Notes under the pieces: generated by a model
The model's database searches: none
The model's input: only the letters and a program-made list of their open reading frames with translations
Told to the model about the DNA's origin: nothing
Shown here: positions 1 to 20,891 of the stretch, piece after piece
Layout of the letters: every line of letters begins with the position of its first letter
How positions within the stretch are numbered: position 1 is the first letter of the stretch
Source: Blastocystis sp. Blastoise
Taxonomy: Eukaryota; Sar; Bigyra; Opalinata; Blastocystidae
Direction: 5' to 3'
Assembly: GCA_039096225.1 (NCBI GenBank)
Contig: JBBPEB010000023.1
Location: 124,001-188,000 of the forward strand
Length of the DNA: 64,000 nt
Program-made: the position numbers and the translations under genes

Positions 1-102
1 TTACCCTAGCAGAGTCTTCATAGCAAACCCTACCAAAAAGTACCCATAAAACTGGCTCTTTTAGAAAAATTGTACTCCAAGAGAGTCTTCGTGGCGAACC
101 CT
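1..102. repeat. Tandem pair of a ~21-31 bp repeat, period 71
   Basis: A unit reading agagtcttcatagcaaacc is found at 11-31 and again, with three substitutions, at 82-102. Weaker similarity continues about 10 bases to the left of each copy. The offset is 71 bases. The segment is clearly richer in G and C than its surroundings and is cut by the window edge, so more copies may lie outside. On the minus strand a short open frame crosses it, but with no start or splice sites I can defend. It could be the edge of a minisatellite, a dispersed element or a non-coding RNA; the sequence alone does not decide. Confidence 0.5.
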
Positions 103-852
103 GGAAAAAAGACAAGTCTAAAATGGACCACCAAGGAGGTCCATCTGGATGGACTTCCATCTGCCTATATCTAGCATTCATTTAGAAATAATTATATATA
201 ATATTTGAATATAATTAGGGTATATTGATACATTGGTTTCAAAAATAAAGATTTTGTGACATTGAATTATATGTTTTATAAAACAAAAATCAATGTTTTC
301 TTTTTGTTACATCAAATTGAAGTGATAGATTAATTAGTAGAACTGGTGTCTACTCTTCTGTGTATAATAGATATCATTTTCTTCAACTTTACAACGAAAG
401 AATTGGGACAAATCTAAAACCAAATACAATTATTTTGTTTAATAATCTATTCAGTATGCTATGCTATATAGAAAGTTATACTCAGAATACATGGAATACA
501 TCAATACTTGATTTTCAACGATGATTTCATCCGTTATTCTCATTTCTTCTGTTTTTATTTTTATTTCGTGAATTATCCTATTCTATAATATATAAAGTAT
601 TAAAATCAAATGTTTCAAGATTCTCAAAAATGATTCTTTTTCTTCCCTTTTTAAATGAAGAAATTTCATCCAGTTTATGGTTTTCTTATTTTTGTTTTCT
701 TCACTTTAGTTCCTTTTTTTCATTTCATCCTAACTTGAAACTATTATTTTTATGGATTTGGATCTATTTCTCTATTCAGAATTAACTTTGCTCTTTAATA
801 CAAATTGATAAATCTACGATTTCTCCAGTTTGTTCATCTGATCATCTACTTT
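103..852. other. Intergenic, with two mutually exclusive hairpins at 124-154
   Basis: No gene is supported here. At 124-143 a 6-bp stem (TGGACC/GGTCCA) is formed. Its right arm also pairs, as GTCCATC (139-145), with GATGGAC (148-154), so only one of the two hairpins can form at a time. The rest is AT-rich sequence that presumably holds the promoter and 5' UTR of the PSP1-domain gene. Confidence 0.4.
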
Positions 853-2187
853 ATGAATCCATATATTAAGTCCAACTCTTATGCATACGATACATTTACT
901 GATATATATCCTGTATTTAATTTTAATATGCTAATATTCTTTTGTTAAAAAGTAGTTTTTCGATTCTCTTGTAGGAGATGATTCTTATGATAAACTTTAT
1001 TCTGGTCAATACGGATCAAATTGTGATCACAATTATTTTGCGCAACTATATCCATCTAATAGTTCTCCATTTCTAAGTCAGTCGTTGTCTACACAATATG
1101 ATTACTATAGTGGAAATTCTTTAAGCTCATTTCCTAAATCATTTAATGTATATTTTTTATACATTATTATTTCACATTTACAATTAAAAAAGATATTTAT
1201 GTTTATATATTAAATCCATATAGGAAATGACTAATTCTAATTATTTATATACAAATAATGATTCAACAAATATTATTATGTCTAAAGACCAAAGTCATGA
1301 AAAATCATTATCCAATTCAATTAGTCATTCATTCTCGGATATACCATCATTACTCTCTTCAAAATCTTTATGGAAATCAAAATATCAAGTTGTATGTATT
1401 GTTTTTTATTATTATATTTTTATTTTATTATATTATTATATGCTTATTTTATTATATTATTATATTTTTATTTTATTATATTATTATATTTTTATTTTAT
1501 TATATTATTATATTTATTATATATTATGTTTATTATTATATCAATATAAATATTATAGGATCCTTATTCTACTCGTCATTCAACACCACCCTATATAAAA
1601 CAAAAAATAACGAAACATAAATCAACAGATATAATTATGCCATTATTTAATTTTAATCAAGAGCAATCTTCCTATAATGAAGTAGATATATATATATTTA
1701 TTTTTAAATTATTATTATATCATTATATTATTATCATTAAATAATATATATATAGAATATATATTATGTGGTAGAATTTAAACATAGTTCGAATGAATAC
1801 AGAGGACCAATTAGTAATATAGATATACATATAGGTGATTATGTATATATATATGGAGATAGAGGTATTAATATAGGACATGTCATTGCTTCTAAAGAAA
1901 TGTATGATAATGACAAAAAGATTCGAGATATCATTTTGAATAAAGTTGAAAAGAATCAATATTATTTAATAGAAAAACAAAGAGAAGATGAAAAGAAAGC
2001 TTTAAAATATTGTTGTGAATTAGTAGAGAAAATGAAATTAGAAATGATTGTATTAGATGCAGAATTTCAATATGATAGAAAGAAACTAACTTTTTATTAT
2101 CAATCTACACATAGAATTGATTTTAAAAATTTAATTAGAGAATTATATTGTAAATATAATGGCAGAATTTGGATGGAAAAATGCTAA
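853..2187 (+). CDS. PSP1 C-terminal-domain protein
   Basis: Five exons joined in frame: 853-912, 956-1147, 1224-1391, 1559-1681 and 1756-2187, about 324 residues. All introns are GT-AG and phase 0. The N-terminal two thirds is Ser, Tyr and Asn rich and looks disordered. The last exon carries the PSP1 domain: the Gly-Asp-x-Val...Asp-Arg-Gly-x-x-x-Gly-His strand (IGDYVYIYGDRGINIGHV), a Cys-containing helix, and the end motif LTFYY...HRIDFKNLIRELY. The family includes the yeast suppressor PSP1 and kinetoplastid RNA-binding proteins that bind cycling mRNAs, so an RNA-related cytosolic role is plausible but not shown. The start at 853 is the first ATG that joins in frame to exon 2; the frame stays open somewhat upstream, so an earlier start is possible. 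Confidence 0.85.
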
Positions 2188-3548
2188 TATTATTTATTGT
2201 ATTTATTCTATATAAAGATATATGTATATATCTATATTTATTTATATCGCTGTGTTTCAGTTTAGTGTTCAAAATGAATATTTTTTTTTTTTATTTATTT
2301 AATCTGTATCATAATTTATTATGTATATAAATGTAGAAAATCATATAAAACTATATTTTTTGTTTATATTTTAAAATATCAACAAAAATTTTTTTTATTT
2401 TTTAAATATACTAATAATTAATAGTATAATAAATAGTATTCAAACATTATATATATCTATTATAAAGATAATACCATTGAATATAAAAATGTGGAATAGA
2501 AAAACAAAATACACTAACAATTCATAATGAATCAAATAACTAAGATACAATATCATATAAACAAGAAAGTTAAAATTATATAAATGAATATAGTTTAAGT
2601 TATAACTACAATAATTACATATCAGTATAAAAACGCATATATTTTTTATTTTCCAAAACAATCAGATTTTAAGAAACATTCATATATTTTTGTATCCATA
2701 ATAGGATTCTTTGTTTTTGAAATTGACTCATTCTTCATCAAATATATTGAATATATTCAAAGTATACAAAAATGAATTTTTAATTTCATTATTTTGCCTT
2801 CCAATAAACAAATTAATTCATAACAATCAATTGATTCTATATTCATATGATTTATTCAAAAATAATTTCAATATGTTATTATTTCGATACTTATATGATA
2901 TATAAATTTTCATAGATGCTGAATTAAATATTTTAGAATTGATCAAGAGAAGAAAATAAAGAATTAAAAAAATAAATCTATAAAAAGAGATAATGCATCA
3001 ATTCTAAATACATAAGAATAATATCCAACTCCATAAGCATCAATCAGCATTTGAAACATATCTTCTACTGAACAATATGAAACAATATCAACCATTGTTT
3101 ATCTTATCTATACGTAAAACCTCATTTTTATACACATGAATAATTGTATAGCAAATAAACATCGTTTATCAGTCGGATCAACTAGTTTTGATTCATTTTA
3201 TTGAAAAATAACATTTTTGAATCAAAGAAAAAACAAAAAAAGTATCTGTTTTTTTTTAATTACTAGTTATTCACAAAATTACGGTATATTTCTACAATTA
3301 ATCTTGAATTAAAATCAGTGTTAATACTGTTTTCAAAAATGGAAATCTTTCTCTGTTTCTTAAACATTTTTTTAAATATTTAAAAATTGATTTATCTTTA
3401 TTCTCTCTATTCTATTTCTTCATTAAAACTAAATTCAAATATCTCTGTATTTGTATCCTTCTTTTTCATTACCAATTTAGGCAATCTAGCATTCATTCTT
3501 TGTCAATTACTATATTGAATCCTTTTATTATTCTTTAATTTCATTGAA
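2188..3548. other. Intergenic, AT-rich
   Basis: Short open frames (for example 2440-2661 minus and 2711-2905 plus) are hydrophobic low-complexity translations without domains or splice context, so I do not call genes. At 3453 there is a GTATCCTTC string and at 3533-3541 TTCTTTAAT, which resemble U12 donor and branch sites, but no suitable 3' end follows. Confidence 0.5.
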
Positions 3549-7797
<4,249 letters not shown>

Positions 7798-8644
7798 TTA
7801 GTATTATATACATAATTAAAAGTAAAATTAAAGTTAGAATATAGTCGTATTATCGAAATAGATATACATATATATATATATTATTTTAATATATCAATTG
7901 ATTTGATACTAATTTAATATATATATCACAAGTTATAAATATTTGTGGATTGATAAACTGTAAAAGAAATATAAATTTTCTTCAAATTATTTAAAACGTT
8001 AGTATATATAATAATATATATATTTACTTTTTTTATTTATAAATAGTAAATATGTTATATATTATTAATGATATACTATTTATTTTATCTTGTTATCAAT
8101 AATATAAACTAAAAATATCCTGAATTATTTCTGGATATTATTAATAAACAAATGTTCTCATATCTATTACATATTAATATTTTATTAATATATATGTCTT
8201 TCTTATTGATTTGCAACATTTTATTTTGAAAAGTGTATTATAGATATTAGTTTTTCTAAGATCACAAAGTCATTTATAATTATTAAAAAATATTCATTTT
8301 TGTTATAAAAAATATTTGTTTCCAGTTAACAACTTAAAATACTAAAATTAAGCAACACAATAATATTTATTTTTCAATGAATTATTTTGTTAAAAATAAC
8401 TATTTTGAGTATTGTTAATACAATAAGAATTATTATTATGAATCATTTATATATTATTCGATGAATATTAAAAGAATAATGATTATGTCCATAATATTTT
8501 GAATAGTTAAATAAACAAAAAACAATATATATTATAATATTATTACTATAGTACATTATAAAAACTATAAATATAATATATTGAAATGAAATAGATTTAT
8601 ATAATAATGAATAATGAAAATATATATATATATATATAATTCTA
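7798..8644. other. Intergenic between convergent genes
   Basis: About 850 bases of AT-rich DNA between the 3' ends of the plus-strand LRR gene and the minus-strand AAA ATPase gene. I see no gene, RNA or repeat of note beyond short TA runs. Confidence 0.5.
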
Positions 8645-10462
<1,818 letters not shown>

Positions 10463-10833
10463 TAATATATTTATTAAGATTTTTAAAAAGAAAAAAAAAG
10501 AATTAATAGATAGTTATTGAAAAAAGAAAAAAGAATTTATTTTCATTATATTTATTTATTTTTATTCTCATTTTTTATTATTTTTTTAATATTATTTTTA
10601 TTATTATTTTATTTCAATTATTTTCTACTTTATTATCTATCTATAACATATTCTATACTTTTTTATATCAAAAAAATAAAATAAAATTAAAAGCAAAACG
10701 ATAATTTTCTTTTCTATTTCTAATTCCATAATAATAACAGGATAAAAAATATTTTTTTAAAACAAGAAATCTTTTATAAAAAATATTTATGATATTAAAA
10801 ACAATAATTAATTTATTGTAACTCAATTGAAAC
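10463..10833. other. Intergenic; presumed promoter of the AAA ATPase gene
   Basis: About 370 bases of T/A runs between two genes on the same (minus) strand. No recognisable motif beyond the base bias. Confidence 0.4.
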
Positions 10834-13800
10834 TCAATTGGAGTCTTCTTTTAGTATTTCAACAGTTCCTTTACCTCCATCTATTCTTATTCTCATCCCA
10901 TTCTTCACTTTCTCCATTAAATTATTTACATTAACAACACAAGGAATACCCATTTCTCTAGCTACAATAGATCCATGAGTAAGAGGACCACCTATAGCAA
11001 TCACAACACCTGAAGCAGGTACAAATAAAGGTGTCCAAGCAGGATCAGTAGCAGGAGCAACTAATATATCACCTTTCTTTAAATGTCCTTCTCGAGGATC
11101 TAAAACAACTACTGCTTTTCCTTCAACTATACCTGCAGAAGTAGGCATTCCTTTTAAGATATTTTCAGGTAGATTTAATAATTCTTGTTTTGTTTGTTCA
11201 GATATATTGACAATAGATGCATAAGGAGATACAATTATACGAGGAGGTGAAATAGATTTAGCACGTATATAAATAGATTTACGTTGTTGAAGAAGAGAAG
11301 TCATTTTAGTAATATCTAGTTTATTTTGTTCATAATCACATAATTCATCAATAGAGAAATGGAAAACGTCTTGAAGATCATGAATTATTCCTTCTTTCAT
11401 CATCTTATGACCTAATTTTATAATTAACTTACGTTGACAATATAATAAAGAAATAATAATATATTTAGGATGTTCTCGATAAGTAAAGAATAATCGTGCA
11501 ACAGGTAAATAATAACGAATTGTTTCAGCATCTTTCTTTGATACTTTTGAACATATTTCATCAACAGCTTCATCTGCTTTCTTTTCTAAATAATCAGGTG
11601 ATTTCTCTTCTACATTCTCATAAGAAGTATTTAATATTGTTAATAATAAAATAGAAGGTTTATCTTCATATCTTGGAGAACTAATCATAATTTCACCAGG
11701 ACCTCGTCTTCCAAATATATTCATAAATTCATTCCATTGTATATATAATTGTTGATGAGAAGTAAGAGGAGATTCAGATAAAGAAATCATGTATTGTTTT
11801 ATTCTTTCTTCTTCTTCATTCTTTGATAAAGTCTATAAAGATATTTTTTATTATTATAAAAGTATATTAATTATAATAATATAAAAATAATAAATAATAA
11901 AAAAATAATATAATATAATAATATATAATAAATAATATATAATAAAAATAATATGATATAAAAAAAAAATAAAACATACTAATAACTTTTCAATAAATCC
12001 AGTTTCTTCTTCTTCACATTTTATAAATAATAAATGTAATTGAGTAATTGCATAATCCATTCGACTTGCTATATTCTCTCTTCTTCCTCCTACCATTCGT
12101 TCTACTTCACTCTCCTCTATTCCATATTTTAATACAATCTTATTAATCTTATGACGAGATATTATAGAAACAATTATAAGAGGAAGAAGATTCTTTACTA
12201 CATATATTAATGTATAAGGTGTATCACGAAGAGAAGTTAATGTAATAGTATTCTTATCTTTCTTTAATTCATCTATTAAGTTATTATGATAATTCATTAA
12301 CATTTCAATCTTCATTTTTAATTCTATACATAGACGAGAAGGATTAAAAGTAAATATCCAATTCCATAGAAGAGATCGAACAGTAGGTAAAATAATAGTC
12401 CATAATGTCTTTAATAATGGTTTCATTACTATACTAGAAGAATAATAAGGAAGCTCACTCTTATTATATTCATCAGATATATAAGCTATTTCTTTATCAA
12501 CATTACCTCCAAAAAAACTTAAAAAGAATTTTCTATATATAGATATCTTCATTAAAGGTGCTAAATCTAAAAAGAAGAACCCACCTATCCAACGAACATA
12601 CGTAGGACTTCTTAACATTATATTATTAATACAGCTATAACTACAATAAGTCCAAGGAACTGTTAACATTTGTATATAATTAAAATCAATAAAATGATGA
12701 TATATCTTCTTATATTCATCTGATAATGGATTTAAATCATTAGGTAAATCTAATAAAGTTGTAATAGGTCTTGCTTGAACTATATAGAAATGATCTTTAT
12801 ATACACAAAATTCTATATCCATTGGTTTCTTATAATAGTTCTCGATATCTACAGCATATTGACTTATTATATAAATCTATTTAAAGATAATTTTATTATT
12901 ATAAAATAATAAAAAAATAATAAATAAATAAAATAATAATAAATTAATTACATTATTAAAAAATAATAAATAAAAAACATAATAAATAAAATAAATTCAA
13001 CCTACTTCATTATCATTAAAACAAGCTTTCTTTCCTTCTTCTTCTTTTAATTCTTTCTTTTCAGTACCTCCTTCTTTCTTTGTATATAAAGCAAATAATT
13101 GATGATTAATAGTTCGTTCAACTATTCTTAATTCTGTCTTCTTCTTCGATATAGGATAATGTTTACGAATAGACCAATGATCTGTACTTACCATTCCACT
13201 TACTAACGCTTCTCCTAATCCTATTACTCCATCTAAAGAAATATGTTCTCGAGAACTCGTTTGAGGATCACTTGAAAAGATAACTCCGGATTTCTCAGAA
13301 GGAACCATTCTCTGAACTACTACTGCTATTGAAGTATCTATTATAGGAAATTTCTTTTCATATCGATATAAAATAGCTCGAGGAGTATATAAAGAAGACC
13401 AACATTGTATAACAGCTTTCTCAATATCTTCTTTATTTATTGGCACATTCAATAGTGTATCATGCATACCAGCAAAAGAAGCATCACCTAAATCTTCTGT
13501 TGTCGCAGAAGAACGAACAGCTAATAAATTAATATCAAATAAACAATTATTCTTCATTTTCTCTATATAAAATAACAAGTCTTCTTTATATTCTTCAGGA
13601 AAAACACTTTTAGAAAATATTTTATAGATCTCATCACTTATCATCTCAGCATCTTCTAAAGTAAATGTTTTTCGCTTCGAAATATCAGAATATTTCTTAA
13701 TTAATTCTAGTTTATTTGCAAATACACGATAACCATCTGTTGTTATTATAAATCCTTCTGGCACAGGAAATCCTCCTTCTCTCAATTTCACTAATGAACA

Positions 13801-13910
13801 TCCTTTACCACCTAAAGCTTCTACTGAAGTAATTCCTTTTGGATTATTTATCTATTTTTTTATTTATTTTTATTATTTTTTATAGAATATACATCAATTA
13901 TATAATTCAT
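10834..13910 (-). CDS. Rifampin-phosphotransferase-like / PEP-synthase-related enzyme
   Basis: Four exons: 13893-13910, 13006-13851, 11980-12876 and 10834-11832, all phase 0, 919 residues. Exon 1 encodes only MNYIID. The N-terminal ATP-grasp domain (PPDK_N family) shows ALGGKGCSLVKL, GGFPVPEGFIIT, AVRSSATTEDL, SFAGMHDTLLN, VQRMVPSEKSGVIF, GLGEALVSGMVSTDH and IVQARPIT. A long helical middle follows, and then a phosphohistidine swivel domain with TDPAWTPLF and the catalytic His in GGPLTHGSIVAREMGIPCV. The PEP/pyruvate-binding barrel of true PEP synthase and PPDK is absent. This order, the length and the DPAWTPLF motif match bacterial rifampin phosphotransferases (about 870 residues), which move the beta-phosphate of ATP to a bound substrate. 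The substrate here is unknown and need not be a drug. Introns and base composition show it is resident in the nuclear genome; a bacterial origin is inference. Confidence 0.85.
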
Positions 13911-14524
13911 CAAATGTGGTATATGTATTTATAGATTTTTTAATTCATTTTAAATTTTCATTTGAATTCTGTTTCTCTTTCTCTTTCTCTCTCTTTTTTG
14001 AAATGAAAATGAATTCAGTTTATTTTTTTCTTTTCTTTCTTTTTTATGCTTAAATTTATGATTTATTGCGTTAATAGATACTCATTAGATATACAGAATG
14101 ACCATCATTCAATTCATACTCAATATCAACATTTTTATGAAGAATTATTTTTTTGTATGGATGATCATCAGGTATTTTGATATCATATATTCATTAAATA
14201 TAGATTATTTAAGATATTTAGGGGAACTCTTATTCTTTTTCTTTAATCTTATTCTTGCTTTTTTAATATATAGTCTCAAAGGATATTGAATTACGTTTTT
14301 AATTATAGTCATTATGTAATATAAAATTATCTTTTTATTTTCATCAACAAAATATTTATATGAATTCTTTTTTTAAAGAATTAAAATATTTTTTTTTAAA
14401 ACTAAACTAATTTTATTATATTTATTATTATTATATTTTAATATATTATATATAGATAGAATAGAAAATGAATTAGTATATATTTATTATATCTATTCAT
14501 TATATATAAGTAATCATAAAATTA
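13911..14524. other. Intergenic with a pyrimidine-rich stretch
   Basis: At about 13970-14045 the plus strand holds TTTCTC/CTTTT repeats; these lie just upstream of the minus-strand phosphotransferase-like gene. A 63-codon hydrophobic frame at 14098-14289 (+) has no supporting features and is not called. Confidence 0.45.
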
Positions 14525-16868
<2,344 letters not shown>

Positions 16869-17661
16869 TTCTTAAATGATCATATATAACTAAAAATAAA
16901 GAATTATAAAAAGAAATACTTTGTTATTGAAATGAAATAACAAAAATAATTATTTATGTTCAAAGAACATGTTTAGAATTCCACAATTAGATGAACATTT
17001 TTCTTTTTTTTGGAACCACGGTTATTGAGAGGGTTTTCAGTATTTTTTCAGTTTATCTCACGGTTTTTATTCGATTAAGAAATAAATCAAACACATGAAT
17101 TTTAATTTTTTGTTTCAAATAATGTACTCTAAATTTGTTTGTATTTTCCATGAAGATATTGAATATGAGTTGCCAAAGGTATGTTGTAATGAATGCCTAT
17201 AATTTCAAGCAAATAAGTGACAACATATTTATTCATCAGTTATTCTCAGAAGTGTAATAACATAGAAATTTGCTCTTTGAAGTTCCAAAGTCAAGCAATT
17301 ATATCAAATTAAAAAAAGTATTTAAATTTTATGAAGATTACTATTATGAAAATAAGAATTATTTTTAATCTTTAAATAATGAATGAAAACATATTTTAAT
17401 TTAAACTGGTATGACAGCAAAGAGTTAAACATTTTGAAAGTCGTTGAATGAATAATTTAAACAAAACATAAATTATTTATATATATATCATTAATAAACA
17501 TCAATCAGAAAACAGACAAAAATGAAAAAAAATTATAAATAGATATATAAAGAAAAAGAATAAAAATAAATGTATAAATAAAAGATATTCTTGATATTAA
17601 TATTATAGAAAAAGGAAATTATATTATAGATAAAAAAAGAATATATATATTTATATAATGA
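16869..17661. other. Intergenic
   Basis: AT-rich sequence between tafazzin (start at 16868) and the 3' end of the TPR gene, both on the minus strand. It contains one CCACGGTTATT string at about 16990, similar to the recurring CGYGG motif described in the findings. No gene seen. Confidence 0.45.
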
Positions 17662-19261
17662 TTACATTTCAACATCCATCTCTTCTTCTTCTTCTTCTTC
17701 TTCTTCTTCCATATCATCTCCTTGAGGTGTATTGATATCTTCTTCATCTTCACTATCTTGTTTACCATTATTCAGATCGGTCTGAATATCGCTTAATAAC
17801 TGATTAATTGCATCAACTTGAGCTTGAATTTCAGGAATTTGAAGTTGTTTATATTTCTTTTCTACTCTCTATATAAATACATAAAAAATATATATTTATG
17901 ATATTATTAACAACTAAAATATATATAATTATATATATATATATATACAGTTTTGCATCCGTTACCAAATTCAAGAGCGGAAGTATATTTATGTATATTA
18001 TAATAACAATTAGTTATATACCACCACACTTCTTCATTCTCATCATTCTCTAATAATAAAGTATCAAATATATCAATACAAGCATTATTACGTTGTTTCT
18101 ATATGATATTATAGAGTTTATAATAATAATAATAAATATAATAATAATAATAATATATATATATTATACAATAGTATTATCATCAGGTATTTCAAGTAAC
18201 ATTTTCGCAAGGAAGAATCGACTATCGTAAGCAGGTAATAATTCAGGAGTATCTTCTATATATAATCATGGGAATATGTCAATATAAAATTATTTAAAAT
18301 TTTAAATAAAAATAATATATATATAATATATTTTTATTAAAAATAACAAATAAATAGCAATAATAAATAATCACAATAATAATAATAATAATAATATTTA
18401 TATACCTTTACATTTGTTAATAGCTTCAGTAGCCCTCATACATGCTTCTTCTGCTTCTTCTTCACGACATTGAGACATACGACAACTACCTATATATATA
18501 TATATATATATATATAGAATTCTATTTATAAATTAAAACAAATAAAATATATATCTAAAATGATAAAATAATAATAAATAAAAAAATTAATAAATATTTA
18601 AAAAGATAAAAAAAAAACAATTAAATTTAATATATATCTAAAAAGAAAATAAATAATAATAAATAAATAAAATTAAATATCTAAAATGATAATAAAAATA
18701 ACATATATATATATATATACCAAGTAAAATAAGGGTTTCAATATGATTTGGATTTACAGTTAATGATTTTGATAAATAATTATAACATTCACTTTCAGCT
18801 TCAGGTAATTCACATAAATCTGTAGTATACATTTCAGCAATAGAACAATAAGCTTGACATAATTGATTCATTAAATCTTGTTTATTTTCTTTATTTTCAG
18901 GTTTATTGATTTCTAAAGATAATAATTCTGATCCTTTCTTTAAACAATTTAAAGAATCTGTTCCTTCGGATAGTTGAGCTAAATACATCCATTTCGTGAA
19001 ATTACTGTTAGGAGCAACTGTTGTACTCTTTACAAGTAAAGGAAATGCTAATTCAGGTTTTTCACATTCTAAATAAAGTTCTGCTGTCATATCCATGATA
19101 TCTGCGTCATTTGGAGACAAATCAAGAGCACGTTTGCAAAAAAGTAAAGCAGCTTCAGGATTTAATTTATTTATATTTTCAGCTGCCTTCTCTAAAAGTT
19201 TTTCAACATTCTTTTCAGGAGGAACAGTCTTCTTATGCTTTTTATCCTTTGAAATACCCAT
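17662..19261 (-). CDS. Acl4-like TPR protein
   Basis: Starts at 19261 (MGISKDKKHKKTVPPEKNV) and runs through several exons to a TAA at 17662-17664. TPR-like helix pairs are visible in the first exon (AAENINKLNPEAALLFCKRALDLSPND, then AELYLECEKPELAFPLLVKST, then YYSIAEMYTT-type segments), and continue after introns with PAYDSRFFLAKMLLEIPDD and NEEVWWYITNCYYNI. The C-terminus is strongly acidic, with a long Glu run ending MDVEM. A basic N-tip, a TPR body and an acidic tail match fungal Acl4 (YDR161W), the dedicated chaperone of ribosomal protein Rpl4, and its homologues. The assignment to that orthologue group is likely; the chaperone role is inferred from it. Confidence 0.72.
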
Positions 19262-19846
19262 TATTTAAATAGAAATAATAAATTATAAATAAATTAATAA
19301 AATCATGAAAAAGAATCGTTTTTAACTACAAGAAAAATTTGTTTGTTTTCGTTTCACCAATAAATTATTTTATGAATAAATTGATTTCTTCAGGGAATTT
19401 TGTGTATGTTTTATGAATAATAAAAAATGTATATAAAGGTAAGGTATTCATTCAATAGTGCATTCTATCTTCATCTGGTCGTTTGTACATGAAGTAGAGT
19501 GTGTTTTGGAAAACTGTAGAAGATTTAAAAAGATAAAGAGTTAAAAATAAATGTGAATTGTTGTTGCTAATTAATAATTCTTGTACAAGGTGCTCATAGA
19601 TCATTTTATTATCATTTATCTGACAATATAAAAACAGAAATAGTTTAAATAGGAAATATTTTTAAATGTGGAAGACAATTCACGGAAAAAGGATATTTTC
19701 AACATAAACAACAGCAAAATGTTGTGAAGAATATCAAAAAATAAAAATAAAATACAGGGGATATGAGGAAATTAAAATATATATGTTTAAAAAATGAAAA
19801 ATTGAAAAAGGAATACGAATTAAGAATACAAATATTATAAATGATA
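19262..19846. other. Intergenic
   Basis: Contains the promoter side of the Acl4-like gene. Small open frames here are low-complexity. A minus-strand ATATCCTTTTT at about 19690 looks like a U12 donor but has no partner branch site nearby. Confidence 0.45.
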
Positions 19847-20425
19847 TTATTGAGTTGACTTCTGAGAGGGATAACGACCATAATTTACAGGAATTGAATT
19901 TGTAGTCTTTCGTCGCTTTTTATTTGAATTAGAGGGATCTGAGGGTGCGGGAATATATTGGCGGGCAAATGTAGCGACAGAAGGGGTTGGATCTTCTTCT
20001 TGACTGATATATTTCTATAAATAATATATTTCAAATAAATGAGATATTGAGTAAAATATATATAAAAGATAATTATATAGAACAACATACTCGAATCATA
20101 AGTATTTTTAATATGTCCTGTTTTAATTTATTAATAGAATTCGTAATAGTTTCTGTAGCCATTTGGGGAAAGGATGATAAATTCATTTCTAATAATATCT
20201 ATATAATCACGGGAATAATAATAATATAAATAATATACATGTATATATACTTGTTCAATTTTCTTATTAATACCTTCAGGAATAACACTGGGTGATGGCT
20301 ATATATATATATATAATAGTTATTCTTATTATTAATAAAAGATTTATATATATATATACTTGTAATGAGCATTGTTGAGACCTTAAAGAAACGCCTTTGG
20401 GATAGGGAAATGTCATTGGAGGTAG

Positions 20426-20497
<72 letters not shown>

Positions 20498-20556
20498 TTT
20501 TAAGAATAGAGGGTATATCTTCAAATTCAGAAAAATCTTTTTCTTTCATAGGATCC

Positions 20557-20640
<84 letters not shown>

Positions 20641-20851
20641 AAATAGAAAGTTTTATTTATTGAATAATATAGTATTATATATATATATATATATATATAT
20701 ACAGTGCCAAGTTTTTGAAGTTGTTGATCGATTAATTTGATTTGTTCTCGAATTTTCGTTTCTTCTTTTTCTTCTGAAATAGATATATGAAATAGACGAT
20801 CTAGTTGAGAATGACGTTTTTGAATATAACTAACATTATATCTATATATTA

Positions 20852-20891
<40 letters not shown>

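Noticed and set aside
1-10. TTACCCTA at the window edge as telomere repeat
   Set aside because: A single copy without tandem TTAGGG-type units; it belongs to the 71-bp repeat instead.
3453-3541. Possible U12 intron in the 5' region of the LRR gene (GTATCCTTC and TTCTTTAAT)
   Set aside because: No AG or AC end at the proper distance, and there is no upstream exon to join, so it is likely chance in AT-rich DNA.
14277-14287. Minus-strand ATATCCTTTG
   Set aside because: It is outside any gene I can support; a donor-like string alone is not evidence.
14098-14289. 63-codon hydrophobic frame
   Set aside because: Low complexity, no family or splice support, in the intergenic region upstream of the phosphotransferase-like gene.
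19685-19700. Minus-strand ATATCCTTTTT resembling a U12 donor
   Set aside because: It lies in intergenic DNA with no branch-site match or exon downstream.
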